This document shows, piece by piece, positions 1 through 6,589 of a DNA stretch of 14,800 nucleotides. Origin of the DNA: Candidatus Auribacterota bacterium (lineage in GTDB: Bacteria; Auribacterota; JAFGBW01); assembly GCA_016932965.1 (NCBI GenBank), contig JAFGBW010000047.1, positions 1 to 14,800 of the forward strand. Direction: 5' to 3'. The notes beneath the pieces are model-generated. The model ran no database searches. It saw only the letters and a list, made by a program, of their open reading frames with translations, and was not told the DNA's origin. How positions within the stretch are numbered: position 1 is the stretch's first letter; each line of letters starts with the position of its first letter. A program made the translations under genes and the position numbers.

Positions 1-98
1 GATTCAGGAAATTTCATCATGAAATCACTACTGTCCGGTTTATTTTTCAATTATTGTTTTATGTTATTTTCAGGTTTTTACTTTATGCAATGTTTTAA

Positions 99-212
99 AG
101 AATTCAGAATTGAGAATTCAGTATTTAGAAGGGCTGCAAGGCAGCCTAATGATTTTATGTTCCATTGCGAAACGCCGAAGGCGCACCTTCTGAATTCTCA
201 ATTCTCAATTCT
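99..212. repeat. MITE-like palindromic intergenic element
   Basis: The 23-bp ends at 99-121 and 190-212 are inverted repeats matching at 22 of 23 positions, built on the unit GAATTGA/GAATTCA. The 68-bp centre holds two further hairpins: GGCTGC (132-137) pairs with GCAGCC (141-146) around an AAG loop, and CGCC (173-176) pairs with GGCG (180-183) around a GAA loop. The whole unit could fold into a cruciform or a branched RNA. It has no coding capacity. This architecture is usual for non-autonomous MITE or REP-like repeats, but only one copy lies in this window, so mobility is an inference. Confidence 0.55.
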
Positions 213-293
213 ATGTCCGGCTTCCTTTTATTTTTAAACAATCCTACTGTTTTATTGTGTTTGACGTTATTTCTTTATTTTTAAGCCGGACAT
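213..293. repeat. 11-bp inverted repeat pair (ATGTCCGGCTT)
   Basis: ATGTCCGGCTT at 213-223 is perfectly repeated in inverse orientation at 283-293, enclosing 59 bp of T-rich sequence. It abuts the right arm of the 99-212 element directly. A related TGTCCGG appears at 32-38, on the other side of that element, suggesting that the hairpin unit sits inside or beside an older repeat. Confidence 0.45.
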
Positions 294-348
294 TTATGTC
301 ATGAAATATATTATCAAATATTTTCATCAAGTTATACAAAAGGAATGA

Positions 349-891
349 CTATCTTGAATCGAAAAAATAGTGAAATAATCTGATGATTAAAAAAACAAGC
401 AGAAATACAAGTAACTTGGTCATAAAGCCGGATGTTTGTTCCTTTGAAAGGGGTTTTGTAAGACCAGCAGGCTTCTCTGTTTCAGCCGGAAGATAATGTT
501 TAGCCCGCAAGTCATCCAGAATCATCCGCAGAGTCAATTTTTTCCTGTCCTCAGCGATCTGGGGGTCAGACTCCACCCCCTTCCTGCAGGAAGCAATGGC
601 TTCCTCGTATCGTTTCAATGCTGATAGAGCAATACTTTTGTTTATCCAGTAGTTGAGACATTTTGGATGAATCGAAATGGCTTGATCAAAACAGGAAATC
701 GCTTCTTCATGGCGTTTGAGATTGTCCAGGGCAATTCCTTTGTAATTCAGGGTCTGTATATCGTCGGGTTTGACTGCCAGAATAAAATCACTGACATAAA
801 GCACTTCCTCATATTTGCCTGACTGGTATAGCGAATGGATATCTTCACCCTCAGGAAGAGCGGGATTGAAATTTGAATTGGATTTTTTCAT
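349..891 (-). CDS. Tail-anchored TPR-repeat protein
   Basis: This 180-residue protein has about three tetratricopeptide repeats between residues 16 and 114. They are recognisable from the spaced pattern of small and aromatic residues, for example YKGIALDNLKRHEEAISCFD (50-69) and NKSIALSALKRYEEAIASCR (84-103). A polar linker follows, then one hydrophobic segment at about 157-176 close to the C-terminus, with no N-terminal signal. The predicted topology is a cytosolic TPR scaffold anchored by its tail. TPRs mediate protein-protein contacts, and the partner cannot be told from the sequence. No strong Shine-Dalgarno precedes the ATG at 891, but a good promoter lies about 50 bp upstream. It diverges from the GNAT gene. 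The TPR assignment is firm; the biological role is unknown. Confidence 0.85.
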   Translation of the reverse strand: MKKSNSNFNPALPEGEDIHSLYQSGKYEEVLYVSDFILAVKPDDIQTLNYKGIALDNLKRHEEAISCFDQAISIHPKCLNYWINKSIALSALKRYEEAIASCRKGVESDPQIAEDRKKLTLRMILDDLRAKHYLPAETEKPAGLTKPLSKEQTSGFMTKLLVFLLVFLIIRLFHYFFDSR

Positions 892-942
892 GAAGATATT
901 ATTGGTGAGGAATCATTTCATCTTGATCCGAGCCGGGTATCG

Positions 943-972
943 ATCATATTGTTAAGTTGAATTCTGCGTCAA
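943..972 (-). promoter_or_regulatory. Candidate sigma70-type promoter of the TPR gene
   Basis: Read on the minus strand, TTGACG (967-972) is followed by an 18-bp spacer and TATGAT (943-948). Each box matches the consensus at five of six positions. Transcription would start near 936, giving a leader of about 45 nt before the ATG at 891. Confidence 0.5.
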
Positions 973-1046
973 ATTAACTCTATCTCCCTCATTCTTCAAG
1001 AAAATATCGCTGCTGTGGTATGGACAGTTCATCCTTTTTTAAAACT

Positions 1047-1069
1047 GAAGAAATCTTTTTGATTTCTTC
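1047..1069. repeat. Perfect 9-bp AT-rich hairpin in the divergent region
   Basis: GAAGAAATC (1047-1055) and GATTTCTTC (1061-1069) are perfectly complementary around a T5 loop. It lies in the 263-bp non-coding region between the divergent TPR and GNAT genes and overlaps the -35 box proposed for GNAT. There is no adjoining T-tract outside the stem on either strand, so it does not look like an intrinsic terminator. Confidence 0.4.
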
Positions 1070-1088
1070 CCGGAAAAATGGTTATGAT
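1059..1088 (+). promoter_or_regulatory. Candidate promoter of the GNAT gene
   Basis: TTGATT (1059-1064) and TATGAT (1083-1088) are separated by 18 bp. The -10 box lies inside a perfect 10-bp palindrome, ATGATATCAT (1084-1093), which could serve as an operator half-site. Transcription would begin near 1095, about 60 nt before the GNAT start. Confidence 0.35.
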
Positions 1089-1148
1089 ATCATTTCCCGT
1101 TATTTTAGTCAGCGTCGAAGATACTGTTAAGATTAGGGAAATGATATC
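1086..1148. repeat. Perfect 13-bp inverted repeat before the GNAT start
   Basis: GATATCATTTCCC at 1086-1098 and GGGAAATGATATC at 1136-1148 are exact inverse copies with a 37-bp spacer. The right arm ends six bases before the ATG at 1155 and contains the only purine-rich stretch that might bind the ribosome (GGGA, 1136-1139). The arm centres are 50 bp apart, so it could act as a pair of protein-binding sites or as an RNA stem. Confidence 0.5.
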
Positions 1149-1154
1149 TCCCCC

Positions 1155-1625
1155 ATGGGCCAGATAAAAATAAAAGAGATTTCCTTTCAGGAGCTTTATT
1201 CCATACAGGATATGATCTGTTCTTTGCACAATGAAATCAGACTCATTGAACACAGACTGCCTCCGGCAGAGGATATGATACGGGAACATTTTCATTATTT
1301 AAAAACAAAATGTGAAAAGTACAGGGGTAAAATCAAGATCATCGAAATGGATAATAAGATCGTCGGTTATGTCATATATTATTTGGAAGAGATTTCCGAA
1401 CAGCCTGATGAGGGGATGAAACCATTTTGTTATATCCAGGAGATTTATATAGAAGCGAAGTTCAGGAAGAACGGCCTTGGAACAAGACTGATCAATGAAG
1501 TAAAAAGAGAAGCAAACGGTCTTCCGTTACGTTTATTTGTATTCTGGAAGAATCGAAAAGCTTTGCGATTATATAAACGGTCGGGATTCAAAGAACGTAT
1601 TGTCGAGTTAGAGCTTCAATCCTGA
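1155..1625 (+). CDS. GNAT-family N-acetyltransferase
   Basis: This 156-residue single-domain protein transfers an acetyl group from acetyl-CoA to an amine; the substrate is unknown. Motif A is visible as the strand YIQEIYIEAKF followed by the pyrophosphate-binding loop R-K-N-G-L-G (104-109, the family RxxGxG/A), then the helix TRLINEV. Motif B is NRKALRLYKRSGF (133-145), with the usual Asn, Leu-Tyr and Gly-Phe. The length is normal for the family. The ATG at 1155 starts a normal-looking N-terminus, and an in-frame stop at 1134-1136 leaves little room upstream. However, the bases just before it (TCTCCCCC) give no Shine-Dalgarno. It may be leader-controlled through the flanking inverted repeat. 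It is probably a free-standing protein or small-molecule acetylase, and not RimI, whose N-terminus differs. Confidence 0.85.
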   Translation: MGQIKIKEISFQELYSIQDMICSLHNEIRLIEHRLPPAEDMIREHFHYLKTKCEKYRGKIKIIEMDNKIVGYVIYYLEEISEQPDEGMKPFCYIQEIYIEAKFRKNGLGTRLINEVKREANGLPLRLFVFWKNRKALRLYKRSGFKERIVELELQS

Positions 1626-1739
1626 ATGGGGATTTTATTTTTTAAGGGATGCGATGATCTCTAAAGAAGGCAGATTTTTCAATCCGGATAATCAGGAATA
1701 GTTTTTTAATGAGGTAAACAAAATAAAGGAAATCATGTT

Positions 1740-2453
1740 ATGAAGCAAATGATGACAAATGTTGTTGTATTGTTGGCATTAACTTGTGGGTATTTTATAT
1801 GGGGAGCTGATGAAGCAAAACCGTCTGAGTCTGAATTCAATACTGAAATAGAGAAATACAGTTATATGGTTGGTCAGGATATCGGGAATTCGATCAAACG
1901 GCTGCAGATTGAGTTAGATATCATCGCTTTGTCACGCGGAATCGAGGACGTATTGAAAAACAATCCTTCCTTATTTTCTCCTGATGAATTAACCAAAATC
2001 AGACAGGAATTCACAGCCAAATTGCAGGTACAACATGCCGCCAGAATGAAAGAAGAAGGCGAGAAAAACAGCACGGAAACAGCCGCCTTTCTTGAGGAAA
2101 GTAAGAAGAAACCCGATGTGAAAACCACTGCCAGCGGCTTGCAATATAGAATCATCAGTGAAGGAACAGGACCTTTGCCGAAAGCGACGGATAAGGTCAA
2201 AGTCCATTACAAGGGGACTCTGGTAAACGGCAAAGAGTTTGACAGTTCCTATAAACGCGGAATGCCGGCGGAATTTCAGATAAACGGCGTTATACCTGGC
2301 TGGTCGGAAGCACTCCAGCTTATGAAAGTCGGATCAAAATTTCAGATTTTTATCCCTCCCAACCTTGCTTACGGAGAAAACGGGGCGGGCCCTGATATCG
2401 GACCCAATGCGTTATTGATTTTTGAAGTGGAGTTGCTCGAAATCGTCAAATAG
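1740..2453 (+). CDS. Exported FKBP-type peptidyl-prolyl cis-trans isomerase (Mip/FkpA-like)
   Basis: The enzyme catalyses cis-trans isomerisation of prolyl bonds and acts as a folding chaperone in the periplasm or on the surface. A signal peptide covers residues 1 to about 23 (hydrophobic 8-21, likely cleavage after WGA). The dimerising helical FKBP_N domain spans about 34-125, starting at the typical EKYSYMVGQDIG and ending in a long charged helix. The catalytic FKBP_C domain covers about 144-236, with the pocket residues Y157, F167, D168, V184-I185, W188, Y211 and F228 all present, so it should be active. A cysteine at 16 lies in the signal peptide but not in a good lipobox. AAAGGA precedes the ATG at 1740 with normal spacing. 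It heads a same-strand run with nth and the kinase. Confidence 0.93.
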   Translation: MKQMMTNVVVLLALTCGYFIWGADEAKPSESEFNTEIEKYSYMVGQDIGNSIKRLQIELDIIALSRGIEDVLKNNPSLFSPDELTKIRQEFTAKLQVQHAARMKEEGEKNSTETAAFLEESKKKPDVKTTASGLQYRIISEGTGPLPKATDKVKVHYKGTLVNGKEFDSSYKRGMPAEFQINGVIPGWSEALQLMKVGSKFQIFIPPNLAYGENGAGPDIGPNALLIFEVELLEIVK

Positions 2454-2506
2454 TTTTATGGTCATAAGGAGCTGCTGCCCATTTTGTTATCGTCACGGTC
2501 GGTTTT

Positions 2507-3181
2507 TTGAGAATCGTTTCCATATTGAATAGGTTGAGCCGGGAATTCCATAAATGGAATGCTCCTGTCGTTGAATTGGAAGCAGTCACGCATCACGATT
2601 CTTTCCGCATATTGATGACCACCTTGCTTTCTCAGCGCACTCAAGACCAGGTCACAAGGGAAGCGGCCTGTCGATTATTTAATGCGGCCGCTACTCTGCA
2701 GAAGATGATGAAACTGACTGAGAAACAAATCAGGGATTTGATTTTTCCGGTCGGTTTTTATCATACAAAAGCAAAACGCATCAAAGACATATGTTCTTTG
2801 TTGATAGAAAAATACCATGGTAAAATTCCTGAAACCAGGGAAAAATTATTATCTTTAAAAGGAGTGGGAAGGAAAACAGCTAATTTGGTGCTGGCAGCAG
2901 CGTTTAACAAAGATGTTATTTGCGTTGACACGCACGTTCACAGGATTTCGAACAGGCTTGGATTTGTAAAAACAAATCATCCTTTTGAAACAGAAATTGC
3001 TTTGATGAGAGCCGTACCGAAACCATATTGGAAGAAGATCAATTATATACTGGTCGCTTTTGGTCAGACGATTTGCCGACCCGTGAAACCGGCGTGCAGA
3101 AAATGTCCGGTCAAAGAAGATTGTCCGAGCGTCAAGATGATGTTATCATCACTCAATGCAATGAATATAACGGGAGACTGA
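2507..3181 (+). CDS. nth: Endonuclease III, DNA glycosylase/AP lyase
   Basis: This bifunctional base-excision repair enzyme removes oxidised pyrimidines and nicks abasic sites. The 224-residue protein carries the helix-hairpin-helix LKGVGRKTAN with the catalytic lysine at 123, the catalytic aspartate D141 in VDTHVHRISNRLG, and a complete C-terminal [4Fe-4S] site C190-x6-C197-x2-C200-x5-C206. The length matches the family. The best start is TTG at 2507, which places the N-terminus where other family members begin. It has no clear Shine-Dalgarno at normal distance: the good AAGGAG (2466-2471) is 35 bases upstream, and no in-frame ATG or GTG lies between. The end is 2 bp before the kinase start. 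Confidence 0.93.
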   Translation: MRIVSILNRLSREFHKWNAPVVELEAVTHHDSFRILMTTLLSQRTQDQVTREAACRLFNAAATLQKMMKLTEKQIRDLIFPVGFYHTKAKRIKDICSLLIEKYHGKIPETREKLLSLKGVGRKTANLVLAAAFNKDVICVDTHVHRISNRLGFVKTNHPFETEIALMRAVPKPYWKKINYILVAFGQTICRPVKPACRKCPVKEDCPSVKMMLSSLNAMNITGD

Positions 3182-3183
3182 TC

Positions 3184-4962
3184 ATGGATTTGCCATCCGG
3201 ACAAAACCAATCCACGAATACGGATATTCGTAAAGATGAGACTCTCCCTTCTTCCATGAATATCATGACGGGAGAAACGCTCACAGTTAAGCCATGTTCT
3301 GATACGGTTTCTTTTCTGGTTTTAGACAGGGAGACACTTTCCCGAGCATTGGGAGAGCGTTTCACCCTTGAAAGAGAAATCGGTAAAGGTGGAATGGGAG
3401 TGGTTTACCTGGCCCGGGATAACCAGTTGAAACGTCCTGTCGCAGTTAAAACGATTATTTCGGATAAAAATAGTCCTAAAGAATCCGTCGAGCGGTTTCG
3501 TTTTGAGGCCGTTATCGCAGCGTCCTTGAGACACCCCAATATCATTCAGGTATATGAAACCATTGAGTTCCAGAATCAACCCGTCTATATCATGGAATAC
3601 ATAGAAGGAGTCACACTCAAGGATTATGCGTCCCAGAAAAAACCCTTGCATGAAATCGTTTCTCTCATGATTCCCATTTGCAAGGCTCTTGGGTATGCTC
3701 ACACGCAGGGTATTCTCCACAGGGACTTAAAACCCTCCAATATCATGCTGACAGGCAGCGGTGACCCTAAAATCATGGATTTCGGACTGGCCAAGCAACT
3801 CAATCCCGTTCCATTCGCTGATTGCACTCCTTCACATACTGTGGATGGAGTGATCATAGGCAGCCCTCATTATATGTCTCCGGAACAGGCCAGGGGAGAC
3901 ATTTCACACATGGACAACCGTTCCGATATTTTTTCCCTCGGTGCGACCCTTTATCAACTGCTGACAGGTTATCCGCCTTTTCATGATTCTTTTTCCGCTG
4001 ACCTGATTTACAGGATTCTTCATAAAGATCCGGTCCTGCCATCTCAAATACGGAAGGACTGTTCCAAAGATCTTGAAGCCATTTGCATGAAGGCCATGGA
4101 AAAAGAACCGTCGCAACGGTATCAAACCGGGCATGAAATGGCTTCTGACCTTGAGCTTCATCATCATGGTTATCCGGTTCAAGCCAGACATTACACATTC
4201 CGTGAAAAGGCTGTGAGGGCGGTCAAACGAAATAAAGAAACCTTTTTTCTTTCGAGTCTTGGGATATGGCTCATGTTTTTTTGCATCCTGTTTTCCTTAA
4301 TTCATTATCATGATATTTCTAAGGCCACTTCTATCCGGGAATTACGTTCAAAATTGACAGGGATTGCCAACACAGCTTCTTTATTGATTAACGGCGATCT
4401 GGTTGAAACGGTCAGCAGAACCCAGGATATCAATCGAGAGGAAGTCAGGCACCTCATTCATCTTCTCAAGGAAATAAAAAACCGGAATGAAAACATCGAT
4501 TATGTGTACCTCATGAGGCTGTCCCAGAAGAAAAAGGGATATGCCGAATTCATCGTGATTGATAATCTTCTTGATTCGTTTGAAGAGCGGGATAAAAACC
4601 ATAATGGTGTTCTGGATCCGGATGAAAACTCAGTCAATATCGGCGATATTTTCAATGAAACTCCGAAATTTCCAGAGCTCATTGCGGGATTTCATCACGC
4701 GACTTCGGATCAGGATATACGCATAGAAGATCAATGGGGCGTGTGTTTATCGGGTTATGCTCCTATCCGTAATTCAAAGGAAAAGGTGGTAGGATTGATC
4801 GGACTGGACATGAAAAACAATCAAGTTGCCCGGTATTTGAGACAGATTAACGTCACTTTTTTCAGGACGGTCGTGGTATTTGTTTTTCTCTGCCTTTTTT
4901 TTCATTTACTTCTAGTGGTGTGGATCATCAGCATCTGGCAAGGGAAGAGGATTAAAAATTGA
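3184..4962 (+). CDS. Transmembrane Ser/Thr protein kinase with extracytoplasmic Cache-like sensor and EF-hand loop
   Basis: This 592-residue Hanks-type kinase is probably a receptor. The cytosolic kinase domain spans about 60-330: glycine loop GKGGMGVV (67-74), K89 in VAVK, helix-C E108, catalytic HRDLKPSN (179-186), DFG 199-201, and SPE (232-234) in place of APE. All catalytic residues are intact. Membrane helix 1 (about 354-376) leads to a periplasmic region (377-555) and helix 2 (about 559-584), with a short cytosolic tail. The periplasmic part reads like a Cache/PAS-type ligand sensor: IDYVYLMR, WGVCLSGYAPI and VVGLIGLDM. It is interrupted by a canonical EF-hand loop, D470 to E481, with ligands D470, N472, N474, D478 and E481. 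I chose ATG 3184, preceded by GGGAG at 3172-3176. A longer reading from 3028 would overlap nth out of frame. The signal and substrates are unknown. Confidence 0.93.
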   Translation: MDLPSGQNQSTNTDIRKDETLPSSMNIMTGETLTVKPCSDTVSFLVLDRETLSRALGERFTLEREIGKGGMGVVYLARDNQLKRPVAVKTIISDKNSPKESVERFRFEAVIAASLRHPNIIQVYETIEFQNQPVYIMEYIEGVTLKDYASQKKPLHEIVSLMIPICKALGYAHTQGILHRDLKPSNIMLTGSGDPKIMDFGLAKQLNPVPFADCTPSHTVDGVIIGSPHYMSPEQARGDISHMDNRSDIFSLGATLYQLLTGYPPFHDSFSADLIYRILHKDPVLPSQIRKDCSKDLEAICMKAMEKEPSQRYQTGHEMASDLELHHHGYPVQARHYTFREKAVRAVKRNKETFFLSSLGIWLMFFCILFSLIHYHDISKATSIRELRSKLTGIANTASLLINGDLVETVSRTQDINREEVRHLIHLLKEIKNRNENIDYVYLMRLSQKKKGYAEFIVIDNLLDSFEERDKNHNGVLDPDENSVNIGDIFNETPKFPELIAGFHHATSDQDIRIEDQWGVCLSGYAPIRNSKEKVVGLIGLDMKNNQVARYLRQINVTFFRTVVVFVFLCLFFHLLLVVWIISIWQGKRIKN

Positions 4963-5186
4963 GCTGGATGTGCTCATGAGTCTGACCTTTCTGTCAATAA
5001 AACCCGGATTCTGTAAGGAAACTGAAGACCAAGACGGACCTTTCCCATTTGTATCCCCCAAAATGGAGGGTCAACGGCCATATTCTTTATGATCATTTTC
5101 CTGTTGCTTCAGTCATACAGGATGATAATATGCGCCCTTTGTCGTACAGCTAAATGACAATCCATTTTTTTTGAGGAGAAACAACG
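4963..5186. other. Intergenic region between kinase and efp
   Basis: This 224-bp stretch holds no gene. It contains a weak 6-bp hairpin (CCATTT 5045-5050 with AAATGG 5061-5066) and, closer to efp, a promoter candidate and a strong Shine-Dalgarno (GAGGAG) just before the ATG. No convincing terminator for the kinase gene is visible. Confidence 0.5.
5104..5131 (+). promoter_or_regulatory. Candidate promoter of efp-rdgB
   Basis: TTGCTT (5104-5109) and TAATAT (5126-5131) are separated by 16 bp and lie about 55 bp before the efp start. The alternative -10 reading GATAAT (5124-5129) would leave only 14 bp. Assigned from position and similarity only. Confidence 0.35.
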
Positions 5187-5747
5187 ATGACCTATACGGA
5201 TTTAACAGTAGGATGTTTATTCATGCTGGAAGGAGTGCCCTATATCGTGGTTTCCTCTGAATTTCACCGTATGCAGATGAGAAAAGCCATCATGAGGACT
5301 TCCATCAGGAATTTATTGACCGGCCAACTAGTTCAAAAGACGTTCACAGCCTCGGACCGTTTTGACCCGGCCCCTATAGATGAAATCAATGTGAATTACC
5401 TCTATCATGACGAGGATCATTATCATTTCATGGAAAAAGAAACCTATGAACAATATCAGGTGCATAAGGATATTTTAGGAAAAAAGGCGCAGTATTTGAC
5501 TACTGAGACGGACGTAAAGATGATGTTGTTTGACGGGAAACCAATTCAGATCACCATCCCCAAAAATGTGAATTTGAAAGTCATTGAGTCTCCACTTGCC
5601 GTTAAGGGGGACAGTGTCAGCAATACCTTCAAAACCGTCACTTGTGAGAACGGGATCAAGGTATCCTGTCCCTTGTTCATCAAGGAAGGCGATGTCATCA
5701 AAGTGAATACCGAAACTGATGAATATCAGGAACGGGTAAGAGTTTGA
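5187..5747 (+). CDS. efp: Translation elongation factor P with non-canonical tip loop
   Basis: EF-P binds between the P and E sites and speeds peptide-bond formation at polyproline stretches. The 186-residue length and all three beta-barrel domains fit: KOW-like N-domain (1-63), central OB domain (about 68-127) and C-terminal OB domain with KGDSVSN (140-146) and the end motif IKVNTETDEYQERV. The odd part is the tip loop. Where most EF-Ps have KPGKGG with a modifiable Lys (or Arg), this protein has R28-M-Q-M-R-K33, and the residue aligned with E. coli Lys34 is Met31. Counting from the conserved RTSIRNL there is no gap. R32 and K33 are next to it and might substitute. It is not YeiP/EfpL: the rest is ordinary EF-P. 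A GAGGAG Shine-Dalgarno precedes the ATG. Downstream, rdgB overlaps its stop. Confidence 0.93.
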   Translation: MTYTDLTVGCLFMLEGVPYIVVSSEFHRMQMRKAIMRTSIRNLLTGQLVQKTFTASDRFDPAPIDEINVNYLYHDEDHYHFMEKETYEQYQVHKDILGKKAQYLTTETDVKMMLFDGKPIQITIPKNVNLKVIESPLAVKGDSVSNTFKTVTCENGIKVSCPLFIKEGDVIKVNTETDEYQERVRV

Positions 5748-6382
5748 ATGTTATTAAAACTAATAAATTCATCATTTTGATAGCCACGTCCAATCCGCAC
5801 AAGGTTAAAGAATTTCAGAATATTTTTAAGCAATTTTCTTTGGCTGTTTCAGGATTGCCAAAAAATCAGAAAATTCCGCTCCCAATAGAAAACGGGGGTT
5901 CTTTTTCCGAGAACGCGGATATCAAGGCCATCCATTATTCCTGTCTTTTTCCTGATCACTGGATATTGGCTGATGATTCTGGGTTGTGCGTGGATATTCT
6001 TCATGGCGCACCCGGGATACATTCTTCGCGTTTTTCGGGTATCACAGGCTCTTCTGAAAAAAATAACAGCAAACTCCTTTCTATGATGGCGTCTTATTCT
6101 TCCCTATCCCTTCGAAGCGCCAGATTCGTTTGCTGTCTGTCTTTGGCTAAAAACGGCCAGATTGTTAAAAGGACAAAAGGAGAGGTCCATGGAAAGATAT
6201 TGTTGGAAGCCGCAGGGGAAAAAGGTTTCGGTTATGATCCGCTCTTTTATTATTCTCCTTTCAAAAAGACTTTTTCACAACTGGATGAACGGGAAAAAAA
6301 CAAAATCAGCCACCGTTTTCGCGCCGTCAGAAAAATGGCTGATTTTATTTCTTGCTTCAAGAGAAAGAAAGATACAAGCTAG
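5744..6382 (+). CDS. rdgB: RdgB/HAM1 non-canonical purine NTP pyrophosphatase
   Basis: The enzyme hydrolyses dITP, ITP and XTP to the monophosphate and pyrophosphate, keeping deaminated purines out of DNA and RNA. In this 212-residue protein the substrate-binding SNPHK (16-20), FSENADIKA (54-62), the metal-binding and catalytic DDSGL (77-81), the loop SSRFSG (94-99), GFGYDPLF (161-168) and SHR (189-191) are all present, so it should be active. It starts with TTG at 5744 inside a TTGA overlap with the efp stop, which implies translational coupling. The ATG at 5748 is in another frame. The N-terminus is about six residues longer than usual, and a lysine-rich tail follows the last motif. Confidence 0.93.
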   Translation: MNVIKTNKFIILIATSNPHKVKEFQNIFKQFSLAVSGLPKNQKIPLPIENGGSFSENADIKAIHYSCLFPDHWILADDSGLCVDILHGAPGIHSSRFSGITGSSEKNNSKLLSMMASYSSLSLRSARFVCCLSLAKNGQIVKRTKGEVHGKILLEAAGEKGFGYDPLFYYSPFKKTFSQLDEREKNKISHRFRAVRKMADFISCFKRKKDTS

Positions 6383-6589
6383 TTTCTCAATGAAGCATTG
6401 GAACAACGGTTATCACATGGAGCGGGAAAGGGTGCCGTTCCTGATTTCATACGAAAGCATAATTGAATTCACCGTAATCAAACTCTTTAACTTGCAGCCG
6501 AGTAAGGGCTGAAATAACGGTTGATAAACATTGTTGAGAACGGAGATTCCCTTATGCTTGCTGTGGGAAACGTGAATCCATTGGCTTGG
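6383..6589. other. Intergenic region between convergent rdgB and CYTH genes
   Basis: This 207-bp stretch between the ends of two convergent genes shows no gene I can support. The only structure noticed is a short CAGCC/GGCTG stem around 6497-6513. There is no T-tract terminator on either strand that I would defend. Confidence 0.4.

Larger units (their letters stand above)
1..348. other. Intergenic region with palindromic repeats
   Basis: I see no credible gene here. The region lies downstream of the minus-strand TPR gene and is AT-rich. It holds a short palindrome at 11-25 (ATTTCAT, one base, ATGAAAT), a 114-bp hairpin-forming unit at 99-212, and an 11-bp inverted repeat at 213-223/283-293. 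TCATGAAAT occurs at 17-25 and again at 299-307, and TGTCCGG occurs at 32-38 and 214-220, so related segments flank the hairpin unit on both sides. The only open frame (19-237) runs straight through the palindromes and resembles no protein I know. Confidence 0.7.

Noticed and set aside
19-237. 72-codon open frame on the plus strand
   Set aside because: It runs through the palindromic unit, has no domain, and its codons simply reflect the repeat sequence.
1029-1295. 88-codon minus-strand frame overlapping the GNAT gene
   Set aside because: It is antisense to the well-supported GNAT start region and resembles no family.
1740-1805. Lipoprotein signal for the FKBP protein (Cys16)
   Set aside because: The residues before the cysteine (A-L-T) do not fit a lipobox; an ordinary signal peptide cleaved after WGA fits better.
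3028-3183. 52-codon upstream extension of the kinase
   Set aside because: This part lies inside nth in another frame and shows no kinase-family similarity. ATG 3184 has a Shine-Dalgarno directly upstream.
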